In this document: in pieces, positions 12,455 to 22,765 of the stretch
Position numbering within the stretch: position 1 is the first letter of the stretch
How the letters are laid out: every line of letters starts with the position of its first letter
Origin: Phymatolithon calcareum
Lineage: Eukaryota; Rhodophyta; Florideophyceae; Hapalidiales
Assembly: GCA_977006965.1 (NCBI GenBank)
Contig: OZ345387.1
Span: forward strand, 62,001-126,000
Direction of reading: 5' to 3'
DNA: 64,000 nucleotides
Program-made: the position numbers and the translations under genes
Notes under the pieces: model-generated
What the model was told of the DNA's origin: nothing
Databases searched by the model: none
What the model saw: only the letters and a program-made list of their open reading frames with translations

Positions 12455-12712
12455 TAATACATCTCCTTCACATCTATTATGTGTATTCACCTACTTCATT
12501 ACAAAGCAATTTAAGCAACTGTTTATTTATAAGTTTAAATAGTTAGACTTGCTTTATATTTGATTTAAATAATATAGTCTAAAATGATACTATCTCGCAT
12601 AAAGATAGATTTTGTAATACTATACTTATCAAGTAAAATTAATAAGTATAAATAAAATTAAAATAATTACAAATATCTTAATATAATAATCAAGATAAGA
12701 AAAATACTTTAT

Positions 12713-13462
12713 ATGATGAATTTATCTAACAATAAAAAAACAAAACAAAATAAAACTATCAATCCAGATATGCAGATGTCTATATTTGAACATCTTGAAG
12801 AACTAAGATATAGGGCTATCAAAGCAATAATATTTTTCATAATTACAACGGGAATCTCATTTACATACGTAAATGAGATATCTTTTCTATTAAAACAGCC
12901 AGCAATAGGAGTAAAATTTTTACAACTTGCACCAGGAGAATATTTTTTTTCATCCATAAAAATCTCTAGCTATACAGGGCTTATTATAAGTAGTCCTTTT
13001 ATCATTTACCAAATAGTATTATTTGTACTTCCCGGTTTAACAGTAAAAGAAACCAAATTTTTCTTGCCTATTTTAATATCATCAATTCTTCTCTTCTTTA
13101 TTGGAATTTATTTTTCCTATACAATTCTTATACCTGCGGCATTACATTTTTTTATTAATTATGGATCTAATATTGTTGAACCATTCTGGTCTTTTGAACA
13201 ATATTTTGATTTTATATTGATTTTACTTATAAGTACAGGACTAGCATTTCAAATACCAATAATTCAAGTAATTATTGGTTTAGTAGGACTTATATCTTCT
13301 AAACAAATGATGGATTCATGGAAATATGTAGTTTTACTTTCTACTGTGATAAGCGCTATTCTAACTCCTTCAACTGATCCTTTCACACAATTATTTTTAT
13401 CTTCAGCGATACTAATATTATATTTTACTGGAGTATGCATACTTATAGTTTTAAATAAATAA
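12713..13462 (+). CDS. tatC: Sec-independent (Tat) translocase subunit TatC
   Basis: 249 residues, also called Ycf43. The N-terminal motif MSIFEHLEELRYRAIKAI is the TatC cytosolic signature, and about six hydrophobic segments follow. The FKLLSP-like and P.P.T.PF regions (LTPSTDPFTQLFLS) fit the family. TatC exports folded proteins into the thylakoid lumen. The first two codons are both ATG, so the start may be 12713 or 12716. A perfect 11-bp hairpin lies in the coding sequence at 12854-12879. Confidence 0.96.
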   Translation: MMNLSNNKKTKQNKTINPDMQMSIFEHLEELRYRAIKAIIFFIITTGISFTYVNEISFLLKQPAIGVKFLQLAPGEYFFSSIKISSYTGLIISSPFIIYQIVLFVLPGLTVKETKFFLPILISSILLFFIGIYFSYTILIPAALHFFINYGSNIVEPFWSFEQYFDFILILLISTGLAFQIPIIQVIIGLVGLISSKQMMDSWKYVVLLSTVISAILTPSTDPFTQLFLSSAILILYFTGVCILIVLNK

Positions 13463-13586
13463 AATTACAATATTGACTATACCTTAGAGATAAATATTAA
13501 CTTATCATTAGAATTTACTAATAATCATAAATATTGAATGTTATTATAAAGATAAATAAGATATAAAAATTACAATTTATAAAAAT

Positions 13587-14549
13587 ATGAACTCACATTA
13601 CTGCAATAGTTTAATTAAAAAGATGCTAACATTGTTAATATTAATAATAGGAGTATCACAATCCAATTTAATATTACAACATAAAGCTGAAGCTTTTCCA
13701 ATATATGCACAACAAGGATACGAAAATCCTCGTGAAGCAACAGGAAGAATTGTATGTGCAAATTGTCATCTAGCACAGAAACAAATTTCGATAGAAGCTC
13801 CTAAGTCTATTTTACCTAACACAGTATTTGAAGCTACGGTAAAAATACCATATAATTTACAAAGCAAACAAATTCTAAGTAATGGAGCTAAAGGCAATTT
13901 AAGTGTCGGTGCCGTTCTCATACTTCCTGAAGGATTTAAGCTTGCTCCGTCTAATCTAATACCAAATGAAATAAAAGAAAAAACTAAAAATATTTATATA
14001 CAACCTTACAGTACAAATAGAACGAATATTTTAGTAGTAGGTCCAATGCCAGGCAACACAAATCAAGAAATTACTTTTCCTATCTTATCACCCGATCCAA
14101 ATAAAGACAAAAATATACACTTCTTAAAATATCCTATTTATGCTGGAGGTAACAGAGGTAGAGGTCAAGTATATCCAAGCGGTGACAAAAGTAATAACAA
14201 TGCAATTTCTTCGTCAATCAACGGAAAAATAACTAATATTGAGAAACTCGAAAAGGGAGGCTATCGTATCAATATACTGACACTGGATGGAAAAGACGTT
14301 TCAGAAAATATTCCTTCAGGTTTAGACCTACAAGTAACTAAAGGAGAGAACATCACATACAGCCAATCTTTAACGCAGGACCCAAATGTCGGAGGCTTTG
14401 GACAAAACGAAACAGAAATTGTTCTACAAAGTCCAGCAAGGATACAAGGAATGATTGTATTTTTTATTATTACTGCAATATCACAAATATTTTTTGTATT
14501 AAAGAAAAAGCAGTGGGAAAAAGTACAAGCTTCCGAAATGAATTTCTAA
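13587..14549 (+). CDS. petA: cytochrome f
   Basis: 320 residues. A signal peptide (about 1-36, ending KAEA) targets it to the thylakoid. The mature protein would begin FPIYAQQ, and its N-terminal residue serves as the axial heme ligand. Heme c motif CANCH spans 57-61 (mature numbering 21-25). A C-terminal membrane anchor (about 286-306) ends in a basic stromal tail. Electron carrier of the b6f complex; petG, petM and petN are elsewhere in this window. Confidence 0.99.
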   Translation: MNSHYCNSLIKKMLTLLILIIGVSQSNLILQHKAEAFPIYAQQGYENPREATGRIVCANCHLAQKQISIEAPKSILPNTVFEATVKIPYNLQSKQILSNGAKGNLSVGAVLILPEGFKLAPSNLIPNEIKEKTKNIYIQPYSTNRTNILVVGPMPGNTNQEITFPILSPDPNKDKNIHFLKYPIYAGGNRGRGQVYPSGDKSNNNAISSSINGKITNIEKLEKGGYRINILTLDGKDVSENIPSGLDLQVTKGENITYSQSLTQDPNVGGFGQNETEIVLQSPARIQGMIVFFIITAISQIFFVLKKKQWEKVQASEMNF

Positions 14550-14580
14550 CTTAAAAACACGTAAGCTAGTAAAAAATAAA

Positions 14581-14602
14581 AGCAAGCTTAACGAAGCTTG
14601 CT
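14581..14602. terminator. hairpin between petA and odpB
   Basis: AGCAAGCTT (14581-14589), loop AACG, then AAGCTTGCT (14594-14602): a perfect 9-bp stem between convergent genes, probably serving as a terminator or 3' stabiliser for both. Confidence 0.75.
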
Positions 14603-14613
14603 CAAGAAAAATA

Positions 14614-15597
14614 TTAGACCTTTAAAATGCATAGCCTCCTAACAGAATCAATAATCTGATAAGGATGAATAACAGTAGCCTTCTCAAGATTACCATTATA
14701 AGGAGTTGGTATATCTTGTGAAGACAATCTAATTATTGGAGCGTCTAATTGATCAAAACACGTATCATTAATTTGTGCTATTAATTCTGCACCTATACCT
14801 CCAGTTTTCATGCACTCTTCAACAATTATGACATTATGTGTTTTAACCACTGAGTTTACAATTGTTTCTATATCCAATGGCTTTAAAGAAATTAGATCAA
14901 TAATCTCAGGATCATATCCTTCTTTTACTAATGTATCCACTGCTTGTATTACATGATAACGCATTCTAGAATAGGTAATTATAGTTACGTGATTACCTTC
15001 TCTAACTATTTCAGCTTTATCTAGAGGAACAAAATATTCACTATCTGGAAGATTTTCTTGTAAATTATAAAGTAGAACATGCTCAAATAAAATTACTGGA
15101 TTATTATCTCTAATTGCAGATTTTAATAACCCTTTAGCATTATACGGAGTTGAACAAGCTACAATTTTTAACCCAGGAATAGCTTGAAAATATGCTTCTA
15201 ATCTTTGAGAATGTTCAGCGCCCAACTGTCGTCCAACTCCACCTGGTCCTCTAATCACTAATGGTATTGCAAAATTTCCACCCGAAGTATATCTTAACAT
15301 CCCAGCATTATTAGAAATTTGGTTAAAAGCTAATAATAAAAAGCTCATATTCATCCCTTCTACAATAGGCCTCAAGCCAGTCATAGCAGCACCAATAGCC
15401 ATACCAGTAAAACTATTTTCGGCAATTGGGGTATCTAAAATGCGTAAATCTCCATACTTAACATGTAGATCTTTAGTTACTTTATAAGACCCACCATAAT
15501 GACCTATGTCTTCACCTAAAACGAAAACACTATCATCTTTTTCCATTTCTTCATCAATCGCTTGTCTCAAAGCATCAAACATAAACTGTTTAGTCAT
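14614..15597 (-). CDS. odpB: pyruvate dehydrogenase E1 beta subunit
   Basis: 327 residues, also called pdhB. It contains the transketolase-type pyrimidine domain with the block [18 protein letters not shown], plus the C-terminal domain (IITYSRM...[12 protein letters not shown]-like). With OdpA it decarboxylates pyruvate using thiamine diphosphate to feed plastid acetyl-CoA synthesis. It follows odpA by 58 nt on the same strand, and the two form an operon. Plastid-encoded in red algae. Confidence 0.98.
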   Translation of the reverse strand: MTKQFMFDALRQAIDEEMEKDDSVFVLGEDIGHYGGSYKVTKDLHVKYGDLRILDTPIAENSFTGMAIGAAMTGLRPIVEGMNMSFLLLAFNQISNNAGMLRYTSGGNFAIPLVIRGPGGVGRQLGAEHSQRLEAYFQAIPGLKIVACSTPYNAKGLLKSAIRDNNPVILFEHVLLYNLQENLPDSEYFVPLDKAEIVREGNHVTIITYSRMRYHVIQAVDTLVKEGYDPEIIDLISLKPLDIETIVNSVVKTHNVIIVEECMKTGGIGAELIAQINDTCFDQLDAPIIRLSSQDIPTPYNGNLEKATVIHPYQIIDSVRRLCILKV

Positions 15598-15655
15598 TAT
15601 ATACTCATTATTATTTCAATTATTAATAGAATTATTTACAATACTATTCATTAAG

Positions 15656-16681
15656 CTAGTCTACAAATAAATATTTTTTTAAATCTGCAATATTAGGTTC
15701 TGCACTTGATAGTGCAAAATCAATAGCTTCACTAACGTTTTGTTTTACTTTATCTTGTATCACATCCAAAGATTGCTGACTATCTATATTATGTTCAATA
15801 ATAAAATTACTAAGGCGTACGATTGGATCTCTAGAGATCCAAGCTTCTTTCTCTGTACTAGCTCGTAATTCATCTGGATCTGCCAATGAATGTCCCCTAA
15901 AACGATAAGTCAATGCTTCTATCAGTGTAGGTCCTTCTCCTGATCTAGCTCTGGCTACAGCTTGTTCCGTTACCTTTTTAACAGCTAATACATCCATACC
16001 ATCTACTTCAATGCCTGGCAAACCAAAAGCCTCTGCTTTTTTATAGATTTCCGGTTTAGACGTTGAACGATGATGTGCCATCCCAATTGCCCATTGATTA
16101 TTTTCTACAACAAAAATAATGGGCAACTTCCAGAGTACAGACATATTAAGACACTCAAAGAATTGACCATTATTGCTGGTACCATCACCAAAAAAAGCAG
16201 CTGTGACTTGGATTTTCTCCTTACAGCCCAAAATTTGCTTACGATAAACGCTTTGAAAAGCAGCGCCAATAGCAACTGGAATACCCTCAGCAATAAAAGC
16301 AAAACCACCTAAAAAATTATGTTTTGCCGAAAATATATGCATTGATCCACCTCTACCTTTACTACAACCAGTTTCTTTCCCAAAAAGCTCCGCCATAATC
16401 TCTTTCGGAGGAACTCCTTTACTTAGAGCATGTACATGGTCACGATATGTACTACAGACATAATCATTTTGATCTAATACTTTAATAACTCCTGTTGCAA
16501 CTGCTTCTTGACCATTATATAAATGAACAAAGCCAAACATTTTACCCCTATAATACATTTGAGCACACATATCTTCAAAATTACGGCCTAAAACCATATC
16601 TTCATAGAGTATTAAAATTTGCTCTTTTGTAATTTCATCTTTGGTTAACGTAGTTACTGGCAAACTAATTTCTTCATTCAT
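15656..16681 (-). CDS. odpA: pyruvate dehydrogenase E1 alpha subunit
   Basis: 341 residues, also called pdhA. The thiamine-diphosphate motif [15 protein letters not shown]...[10 protein letters not shown] is intact (about residues 165-200), followed by the phosphorylation-loop region [15 protein letters not shown]. Partner of OdpB downstream. Divergent from preA, with about 240 nt of AT-rich spacer that must hold both promoters. Confidence 0.98.
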   Translation of the reverse strand: MNEEISLPVTTLTKDEITKEQILILYEDMVLGRNFEDMCAQMYYRGKMFGFVHLYNGQEAVATGVIKVLDQNDYVCSTYRDHVHALSKGVPPKEIMAELFGKETGCSKGRGGSMHIFSAKHNFLGGFAFIAEGIPVAIGAAFQSVYRKQILGCKEKIQVTAAFFGDGTSNNGQFFECLNMSVLWKLPIIFVVENNQWAIGMAHHRSTSKPEIYKKAEAFGLPGIEVDGMDVLAVKKVTEQAVARARSGEGPTLIEALTYRFRGHSLADPDELRASTEKEAWISRDPIVRLSNFIIEHNIDSQQSLDVIQDKVKQNVSEAIDFALSSAEPNIADLKKYLFVD

Positions 16682-16923
16682 AAATATATGAATATCTCCT
16701 TAAAATGAATGCTAAAATAAAAAACTTTAAATATAGATAAACAGATTATTTCCAATAGAAAAGACCTATTTAAAATAGTGCAAAATATTTATTGATAAGT
16801 AATACAATTTTATTATATGAAAGAGTTTTTTAAAAGAAACTAGATTATATAATTATTTTTTAGTTACTATATAGAGTATAGAAAACACTACTTATTACAT
16901 AACAAATTCTCAGATTAAAAAAT

Positions 16924-17877
16924 ATGTTTTCACAAATAGAAATAGATTTACAAACACTAGACTTAAATTTAAAGAAAATGGTTGGGCCAAGACATCCTAT
17001 ATTATATGCTGCTGCAGAGCATCTTTTCCAAGCAGGTGGCAAGAGAATTCGACCAGCTATTGTTTTACTAGTAGCTAAAGCTACTAATAATAAAAAACAA
17101 TTACAAAACGAACATAGACGTTTAGCTGAAATTACTGAGATAATACACACAGCTAGCTTACTACACGATGATGTAATAGACGACTGTAATATACGAAGAG
17201 GTTCAGGTACTGTAAACAGCAAATTCAACAATAAAGTAGCTATACTAGCCGGTGATTTTTTATTTGCACAATCCTCCTGGTATCTTGCCAATTTAAATAA
17301 TTTAGAAGTAGTTAAAATTATTTCTAAAGTAATTACAGATTTTGCTGAAGGTGAAGTTACACAAGGCTTAACAAATTTTGATATATCTATATCGATAGAT
17401 AGCTATATCAACAAATCTTTTTATAAAACTGCATCTTTAATAGCATCAAGTTGTAAAGCCTCAGCTATATTAAGCCATGCTGATATAGGTACGCAAAATG
17501 CATTTTATAATTATGGAAAACATCTTGGATTAGCTTTTCAAATCGTTGATGATATATTAGACATAACCGGTCAATACGAATCATTAGGAAAGCCAGCTGG
17601 TTCTGATTTAAAAAACGGCAATTTAACTTCACCATTATTATTTGCAGTTAATGAATGTCCAAAACTATATAAATTAATTGAAAGAGAATTTGGTGAAGAT
17701 GGAGATATTGAAGATGCAATAAAAGTAATCAAATCCACTAATGGCATAAAACAAGCTAAAGATTTAGCGATTGAGCATGCTCAAGCAGCTATTCAATATA
17801 TTCCATCTTATGAAAATAATCAATCCATTAATAATCTAAAATTACTTAGTAATTTTATTATCAATAGAATTAATTAA
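16924..17877 (+). CDS. preA: trans-prenyltransferase (polyprenyl diphosphate synthase)
   Basis: 317 residues. Both aspartate-rich motifs are visible: HDDVIDD (D82, D83, D86) and QIVDDILD near residue 205. So is the GGKRIRP substrate-binding block at about 38-44. It adds isopentenyl units to make a long prenyl chain, probably the plastoquinone or phylloquinone side chain; product length cannot be read from the sequence. Known as preA in red algal plastids. Confidence 0.95.
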   Translation: MFSQIEIDLQTLDLNLKKMVGPRHPILYAAAEHLFQAGGKRIRPAIVLLVAKATNNKKQLQNEHRRLAEITEIIHTASLLHDDVIDDCNIRRGSGTVNSKFNNKVAILAGDFLFAQSSWYLANLNNLEVVKIISKVITDFAEGEVTQGLTNFDISISIDSYINKSFYKTASLIASSCKASAILSHADIGTQNAFYNYGKHLGLAFQIVDDILDITGQYESLGKPAGSDLKNGNLTSPLLFAVNECPKLYKLIEREFGEDGDIEDAIKVIKSTNGIKQAKDLAIEHAQAAIQYIPSYENNQSINNLKLLSNFIINRIN

Positions 17878-17900
17878 AAAATCCAGTTGCATATTTTACT

Positions 17901-17931
17901 TCTAGTATACAAATTACACATGCATACTAGA
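17901..17931. terminator. hairpin between preA and rpl20
   Basis: TCTAGTAT (17901-17908) pairs with ATACTAGA (17924-17931) across a 15-nt loop, between the convergent ends of preA and rpl20. Shorter stem and larger loop than the other junction hairpins. Confidence 0.5.
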
Positions 17932-17963
17932 GATATTTTATTAATTAAAAACATAAATCGCGA

Positions 17964-18308
17964 CTAACGAATAATACTTATTAGTTTTTTAAATGCAAAA
18001 GAATCTAAAATAACTAACTGCGACAAAACTTTACGATTTAGGCCAATTTTAGACTTTTTTAATAGATGCATAAATTCACTATAATTGAGATTATAAGGAC
18101 GCACACAAGCATTAATTCTTGCAATCCATAAACGTCGGTAGTCTCTTTTTTTCCTCTTACGACCTACATAAGAATATCTTAATGCTTTTAATACTTGCTG
18201 CTTTGCTGTACGAAATAGAGATGAATGTGATCCTCTAAATCCTTTAGCTAACTTTAGTACTTTTTTTCTCCGTTTTCTTGCAATATTACCTCTTTTAACT
18301 CGGACCAT
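17964..18308 (-). CDS. rpl20: 50S ribosomal protein L20
   Basis: 114 residues starting [20 protein letters not shown], the standard L20 N-terminus, with the block [16 protein letters not shown]. It binds 23S rRNA early in assembly. It lies 34 nt after rpl35, the bacterial rpmI-rplT pair. Confidence 0.98.
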   Translation of the reverse strand: MVRVKRGNIARKRRKKVLKLAKGFRGSHSSLFRTAKQQVLKALRYSYVGRKRKKRDYRRLWIARINACVRPYNLNYSEFMHLLKKSKIGLNRKVLSQLVILDSFAFKKLISIIR

Positions 18309-18342
18309 ACAATTTATACCCCTTGAATAGATATGAATTAAT

Positions 18343-18540
18343 CTATAATATATTTAACTTCAATCCTGAAAGATCCATATACTTAACTCTCACCACTTTG
18401 CGTAATTGCTGCTTATGCTTTGAAGATTTTTTTTGTAATAAATGACTTCGACAAGCTTTATGCCTTAGTAATTTACCTGTTCCAGTTATCTTGAATCTTT
18501 TCAAGATAGAACTTGAAGATTTTAACTTATACTTTGACAT
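18343..18540 (-). CDS. rpl35: 50S ribosomal protein L35
   Basis: 65 residues, very basic, with [20 protein letters not shown], which matches the L35 core KRF..TG.GK..R..A...H. First gene of the rpl35-rpl20 pair. The gene is nuclear in green plants but plastid-encoded in red algae. It lies 50 nt after the pbsA stop on the same strand. Confidence 0.96.
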   Translation of the reverse strand: MSKYKLKSSSSILKRFKITGTGKLLRHKACRSHLLQKKSSKHKQQLRKVVRVKYMDLSGLKLNIL

Positions 18541-18590
18541 AATTAATATTAGAAACCTCTACTAAAATATAATATAGCTATATCCAATAA

Positions 18591-19286
18591 TTACTGGATC
18601 ATATTTCGAAAGTTATTTATTGTATTCGATAACAACATTAACATAATTTTCACAATATTAGAATTTAATTCTTGAAACATTTTCATGTTAAGACTAAATG
18701 CCACATTTGCCTCAGAAATTATTAGATTCACTTGCTGTTCTGTAACAGCTATTGAATCTAATGCTTTTCGATACCTTTGCTTAAACTCTTTATCATTTTG
18801 AATATCTCGGAAAATATAAAACTCTGTACCTTCATCATCAGATAATTGCATAGCATTTTTGGCAATATTTTTTAAGATTTGACCTCCTGATAAATCCCCC
18901 ATATATCGTGTATATGCATGAGAAATTAAAAGCTCTGGCTGATGCTTACCAACATTATGAATTCTGTCTACATACATTTCTGTCACTGCGGATGGCTTAA
19001 CTGTAACTTGCCAATCTGAACCATAATAATAGACTAAATCCTTTTCCAAACTTTTTTTTCGGTTTAATTGGTCAAAGTAAATTGGATAAATCGATGGATT
19101 ATCTTTATTTCTATACATTTCTTCTTCAATAGCAGAATACACAAAAAATAAGTTAGCCACTAAAGTACGATATGACTTTTTGTCTACTACACCACCTAAG
19201 AATGATTTTACAAAGCTTACATTTTCAGCCATGCTATGTGCTTTTGTTGTTCCTTGGCGTAACTGCTCAGCCAAATTAGTAACCAC
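18591..19286 (-). CDS. pbsA: heme oxygenase
   Basis: 231 residues. It opens heme to biliverdin, the first step to phycobilins. The proximal heme ligand is His17 (TTKAHSMAEN), and the distal-helix block GDLSGGQILKNIA is intact near residue 130. The start codon is GTG at 19286, preceded by GGGGAGGT four bases upstream, a strong ribosome site. The next ATG (residue 19) would cut off the heme ligand, so GTG is the real start. It supplies chromophore for the Apc proteins in this window. Confidence 0.96.
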   Translation of the reverse strand: MVTNLAEQLRQGTTKAHSMAENVSFVKSFLGGVVDKKSYRTLVANLFFVYSAIEEEMYRNKDNPSIYPIYFDQLNRKKSLEKDLVYYYGSDWQVTVKPSAVTEMYVDRIHNVGKHQPELLISHAYTRYMGDLSGGQILKNIAKNAMQLSDDEGTEFYIFRDIQNDKEFKQRYRKALDSIAVTEQQVNLIISEANVAFSLNMKMFQELNSNIVKIMLMLLSNTINNFRNMIQ

Positions 19287-19412
19287 GGTTACCTCCCCAA
19301 TAAATATAATATTATTAATAATTTTAATCTACTTATACTCTAACTTAATAAGATAAATTGTTATTTATGTTCATTATATTACAAATATAAAAACATAATC
19401 AAAGAGGATCTA

Positions 19413-20012
19413 CTATAGAGATTTAAAATATTCTTTTGATTTAATAGGATCTGCTATCATAGTTGCATCCCCTGGCTTCCAATTAGCTGGGCATACTTCA
19501 TCTGGATGAGACTGAACATATTGTATAGCTTGCAATGTACGCAATGTTTCATCTACACTACGCCCGAAATCTAAATTATTAACTACCGAATGCTGCAAAA
19601 TTCCTTTAGTATCAATAATAAATAATCCTCTTAAAGCTTTTCCCTCATTTGTAAGAACATTATAAGACTTACTAATTGATTTTGTTAAATCTGAGATTAA
19701 AGGATAGTTTAAATCCCCAAGACCACCATCATCTCTCTCAGTTTGTAACCAAGCAAGATGTGCATATTCACTATCAACTGACACTCCCAAAACCTCTGTA
19801 TTTCTTTTTGCAAATTCATCATACAGATCACTAAAAGCTGTAATTTCTGTAGGGCAAACAAATGTAAAATCCAAGGGATAGAAGAATAAAACAACATATT
19901 TTCCAAGATAATCAGATGATTGAACTATTTTGAATTCTTGATCATAGACTGCAGTTGCAGTAAAACTTGGAGCTGGTTGACCAATCTGAACACAATTATT
20001 ATGTAATAACAT
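19413..20012 (-). CDS. ycf42: 2-Cys peroxiredoxin (Bas1/Ycf42)
   Basis: 199 residues. The peroxidatic Cys53 is in [18 protein letters not shown], and the resolving Cys174 is in [11 protein letters not shown]. It reduces hydrogen peroxide and alkyl peroxides using thioredoxin and protects the photosynthetic membranes. Full length; also named bas1 in some plastid annotations. It lies between trnfM and pbsA on the same strand. Confidence 0.96.
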   Translation of the reverse strand: MLLHNNCVQIGQPAPSFTATAVYDQEFKIVQSSDYLGKYVVLFFYPLDFTFVCPTEITAFSDLYDEFAKRNTEVLGVSVDSEYAHLAWLQTERDDGGLGDLNYPLISDLTKSISKSYNVLTNEGKALRGLFIIDTKGILQHSVVNNLDFGRSVDETLRTLQAIQYVQSHPDEVCPANWKPGDATMIADPIKSKEYFKSL

Positions 20013-20102
20013 TGAATTTTTAAATAAAATCTAAATGAAATAATAGTATCATTAATATAACACAAGATTACTCTTTTAGATCTTCTATCAATTATATACC
20101 AA

Positions 20103-20127
20103 TAGCGGGGAATGGATTTGAACCATT

Positions 20128-20159
<32 letters not shown>

Positions 20160-20176
20160 AGCTGCTCTACCCCGCG
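20103..20176 (-). tRNA. trnfM(cau): tRNA-fMet(CAU), initiator
   Basis: Cloverleaf of 74 nt with anticodon CAU in loop CTCATAA and a strong GGG/CCC anticodon stem. The first acceptor pair is unpaired (C1 against U72), a hallmark of bacterial-type initiator tRNA. Discriminator A. Confidence 0.95.
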
Positions 20177-20201
20177 TTACAATCATATTAATCTAGAATT
20201 G

Positions 20202-20696
20202 TTAACAAAGCAAACGATAAGCAAAAAATTCTACTATTAAAACTAATACTAATATAGCAAAAGTATACTTAATTCTTCGCAGAACTGGAAGCACATAATA
20301 CATGCCAATTAATCTATCTTTAGTTAACATTTCTGCTGTTTTAGTCCAGATTTGTCCATCGTACCAACCCGACTCTTCATAGAATATTGTTGCACTCAAA
20401 AGTCGTTTAACTACATAAGACCAACCTAAATATAAACGGATCAGAATAATGACTAAAGTGAAAGTCACAAAAAGAGATTCTATAGCAAAAAATTGAATTA
20501 GTGAAAAAATTTTTATAGCAAGGACTAGGGGAGTAAACAAGATCGCAGAAATACAACAAACAACAGCGATACTATAAAGATAATTCTTAAGACCCAAGCC
20601 AAAACAAGAAAAAAGACAGGAATTTTTCAATGCATAGAACTCATTTAATGGTTGTTGATCAAATGGTACTGGGCAAATATCTTTAGAAAAAAACAT
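20202..20696 (-). CDS. ycf36: conserved membrane protein Ycf36
   Basis: 164 residues. It starts MFFSKDICPVPFDQQPLNEF and contains EESGWYDGQIWTK...RDRL-like sequence, which matches the Ycf36 family (CGLD27 in green algae). Two hydrophobic stretches lie near residues 40-90 and one near the C-terminus. Function is not established; the green homologue is linked to photosynthesis. It starts 1 nt after the secG stop, so the two are co-transcribed. Confidence 0.9.
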   Translation of the reverse strand: MFFSKDICPVPFDQQPLNEFYALKNSCLFSCFGLGLKNYLYSIAVVCCISAILFTPLVLAIKIFSLIQFFAIESLFVTFTLVIILIRLYLGWSYVVKRLLSATIFYEESGWYDGQIWTKTAEMLTKDRLIGMYYVLPVLRRIKYTFAILVLVLIVEFFAYRLLC

Positions 20697-20697
20697 A

Positions 20698-20910
20698 CTA
20701 TGTGATAATATTACTAGTTAAAATAATTGTGAGTAATACAAAAATAGAAGCAGTTATTGTTGTTAATATTAATATATTTTTTTGAGTACTTCTAGTATAA
20801 CTAAATAACTGCGACTGATTACCAATACTACCAAACCCCTGGGATTTAGGATTATTAATTAGAATCAACAATATTGTCAATATGCTTGATGTATACCAAA
20901 TCAGTTTCAT
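20698..20910 (-). CDS. secG: Sec translocase subunit SecG
   Basis: 70 residues, also called Ycf47. Two membrane segments (about 1-17 and 45-66) flank a polar loop containing NPKSQGFGS, the SecG pattern. Partner of SecY, encoded at 46083. It lies directly upstream of ycf36. Confidence 0.88.
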   Translation of the reverse strand: MKLIWYTSSILTILLILINNPKSQGFGSIGNQSQLFSYTRSTQKNILILTTITASIFVLLTIILTSNIIT

Positions 20911-20949
20911 AATTAAAGTTATTTATAAATGTTTATCTCGAGTATAAAT

Positions 20950-20986
20950 TGGTAAGGTATATAAATTATTCATAGAATCCTTACCA
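20950..20986 (-). terminator. hairpin downstream of petM
   Basis: TGGTAAGG (20950-20957) pairs with CCTTACCA (20979-20986), starting 9 nt past the petM stop and before secG on the same strand. Likely end of the petN-petM transcript, or an mRNA stabiliser. Confidence 0.5.
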
Positions 20987-20994
20987 TATAAAAT

Positions 20995-21093
20995 TTACTC
21001 TCCCTGTACTTTTAATAATACAAAGCCTAAAATTAATCCCAATAAAATTAATGTTGAGCTTATGAAAGCTACAGTCAAAATTTCATGACCCAT
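20995..21093 (-). CDS. petM: cytochrome b6f subunit VII (PetM)
   Basis: 32 residues: MGHEILTVAFISSTL... ending LLKVQGE. The single membrane helix and the GLILGFVLLKVQG end match PetM, a small subunit of the b6f complex. Plastid-encoded in red algae. It lies 46 nt downstream of petN on the same strand. Confidence 0.9.
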   Translation of the reverse strand: MGHEILTVAFISSTLILLGLILGFVLLKVQGE

Positions 21094-21139
21094 ATTTTTA
21101 CCATTCCTTAATTAAAAATTTTTAGTTAACCGAACTTGA

Positions 21140-21229
21140 CTAGAAACCATTTCTACCCCATATAACTAGAGCAATCGAAAAAGTAACCGTAGCTAAAAAA
21201 GAACCCCACCCTAAACTTACTATATCCAT
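21140..21229 (-). CDS. petN: cytochrome b6f subunit VIII (PetN)
   Basis: 29 residues: [20 protein letters not shown], then LVIWGRNGF. This is the strongly conserved PetN pattern MDI..LGW...L...T.SIA.V.WGRNG. One membrane helix; needed for b6f assembly. Confidence 0.96.
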   Translation of the reverse strand: MDIVSLGWGSFLATVTFSIALVIWGRNGF

Positions 21230-21665
21230 GAATTTTTTTTAATCCTTAGTAAATATTAATTTTTAGTCAGATAAATTATAAGCATATATTTTAAATAATA
21301 CATTATATAACTATTTTAATTCATTTCATGACTTTTTAAAAAGTTGAGGTATAAAAAAATAAAATACTTTATAAAAAACGGATACCAAGAATATAAGATA
21401 TCATTAAACTCAATATTTTAATAAAAACATTCTGTAAATAAGGAATGTATTATAGCAATAAAAGATTAAAAAACTATATTTATATAAGTATCATTAACTA
21501 GTTAAAATATATAAGATACTGTAGTAATAATTACTATATCAATAAGAAAATCAAGAAATGTAAAATTTTAACAATTATAGACCAAGATATGAAATGTTAG
21601 AGGTAATATAATTGAAAACTTTAGGAATTTTAAGTTTATAAAAAATCTAACCTTAATATCAATAC
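21230..21665. other. 436-nt AT-rich spacer between petN and acsF
   Basis: Divergent promoter region. No convincing protein or tRNA was found on either strand. A weak 6-bp inverted repeat (ACATTC...GAATGT, 21427-21448) is the only structure seen. It is the longest gene-free stretch in the window outside the chlB intron. Confidence 0.6.
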
Positions 21666-22715
21666 ATGCAAACTACTATTCCATCATCACAAACTATAAC
21701 ACAAGAAACTTTACTTACTCCAAGGTTTTATACAACAGATTTTGAGGAAATGGGTAAACTAGATATCAGCTCTAATAAAGAAGAATTTGAAGCACTTTTA
21801 GAAGAATTCAAAGCTGATTACAACAGGCAACATTTTATAAGAGATTTAGAATTTGAACAATGCTGGGAAAAATTAGATACTACAACAAAAGCGCTGTTCA
21901 TTGAATTTTTAGAACGATCATGTACAGCAGAATTCTCTGGGTTTCTATTATATAAAGAACTTTCTAGAAGATTAAAAGACATCAGCCCTATTATAGCAGA
22001 ATGTTTCCTTTTAATGTCACGAGATGAAGCTAGACATGCAGGTTTCTTAAATAAGGCTATGGGAGACTTCAATTTATCACTAGATCTTGGCCATCTAACC
22101 AAAAGTAGAAAATATACTTTTTTTTCTCCTAAGTTTATTTTTTACGCAACTTATTTATCTGAAAAGATAGGTTACTGGAGGTATATAACAATTTATAGAC
22201 ATTTAGAAAAATATCCGGAATATCGGATTTATCCAATTTTTAAATTTTTTGAGAACTGGTGCCAAGATGAAAATAGACACGGAGATTTCTTTGCTGCCTT
22301 ATTAAAATCACAACCTCAATTTTTAAATAATTTCTCTTCAAAATTGTGGTGTAGATTTTTTCTTCTAAGTGTGTTTGCAACAATGTATTTAAATGATTTT
22401 CAAAGGTCTAATTTTTACAAATCCATTGGACTTGACTCAAGACAATACGATATGCAAGTTATTCGTAAAACCAATGAAAGCGCATCAAGAATATTTCCTG
22501 TTGCCTTAAATACTGATCATCCGGAATTCTTTAAACAAATGGATATGTGTGCTACAAAGAATAAACAGTTAATTGACATAGATGAACAACACAAAAACAG
22601 ATATATTAAATTTTTAAAAAAATTACCGATATACTTCAGTCTAACTACAAACTTTATAAAAATTTACTTTATTCCTCCTATAGAATCAAATAACATGAAT
22701 AAAGCAATAAAATAG
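21666..22715 (+). CDS. acsF: Mg-protoporphyrin IX monomethyl ester oxidative cyclase
   Basis: 349 residues, also called Ycf59 or ChlA. The aerobic di-iron cyclase makes the fifth ring of chlorophyll. Iron-binding motifs are intact: [14 protein letters not shown] near residue 80, [11 protein letters not shown] near 120, and [12 protein letters not shown] near 205. Length is typical. It is convergent with chlB, the gene for the next but one step in the same pathway. Confidence 0.97.
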   Translation: MQTTIPSSQTITQETLLTPRFYTTDFEEMGKLDISSNKEEFEALLEEFKADYNRQHFIRDLEFEQCWEKLDTTTKALFIEFLERSCTAEFSGFLLYKELSRRLKDISPIIAECFLLMSRDEARHAGFLNKAMGDFNLSLDLGHLTKSRKYTFFSPKFIFYATYLSEKIGYWRYITIYRHLEKYPEYRIYPIFKFFENWCQDENRHGDFFAALLKSQPQFLNNFSSKLWCRFFLLSVFATMYLNDFQRSNFYKSIGLDSRQYDMQVIRKTNESASRIFPVALNTDHPEFFKQMDMCATKNKQLIDIDEQHKNRYIKFLKKLPIYFSLTTNFIKIYFIPPIESNNMNKAIK

Positions 22716-22765
22716 TAACTTATACACCAACTAAAAATATAGTTGATGCATATAGTTTTATAAAG

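Noticed and set aside
12455-12490. A 12-residue N-terminal extension of ApcE from an upstream GTG
   Set aside because: The ATG at 12454 has a strong ribosome site and yields the conserved N-terminus MSVKASGGSP.
12709-12957. A minus-strand 82-codon frame opposite tatC
   Set aside because: It is a shadow of tatC; the shared peptide comes from the palindrome in the coding sequence.
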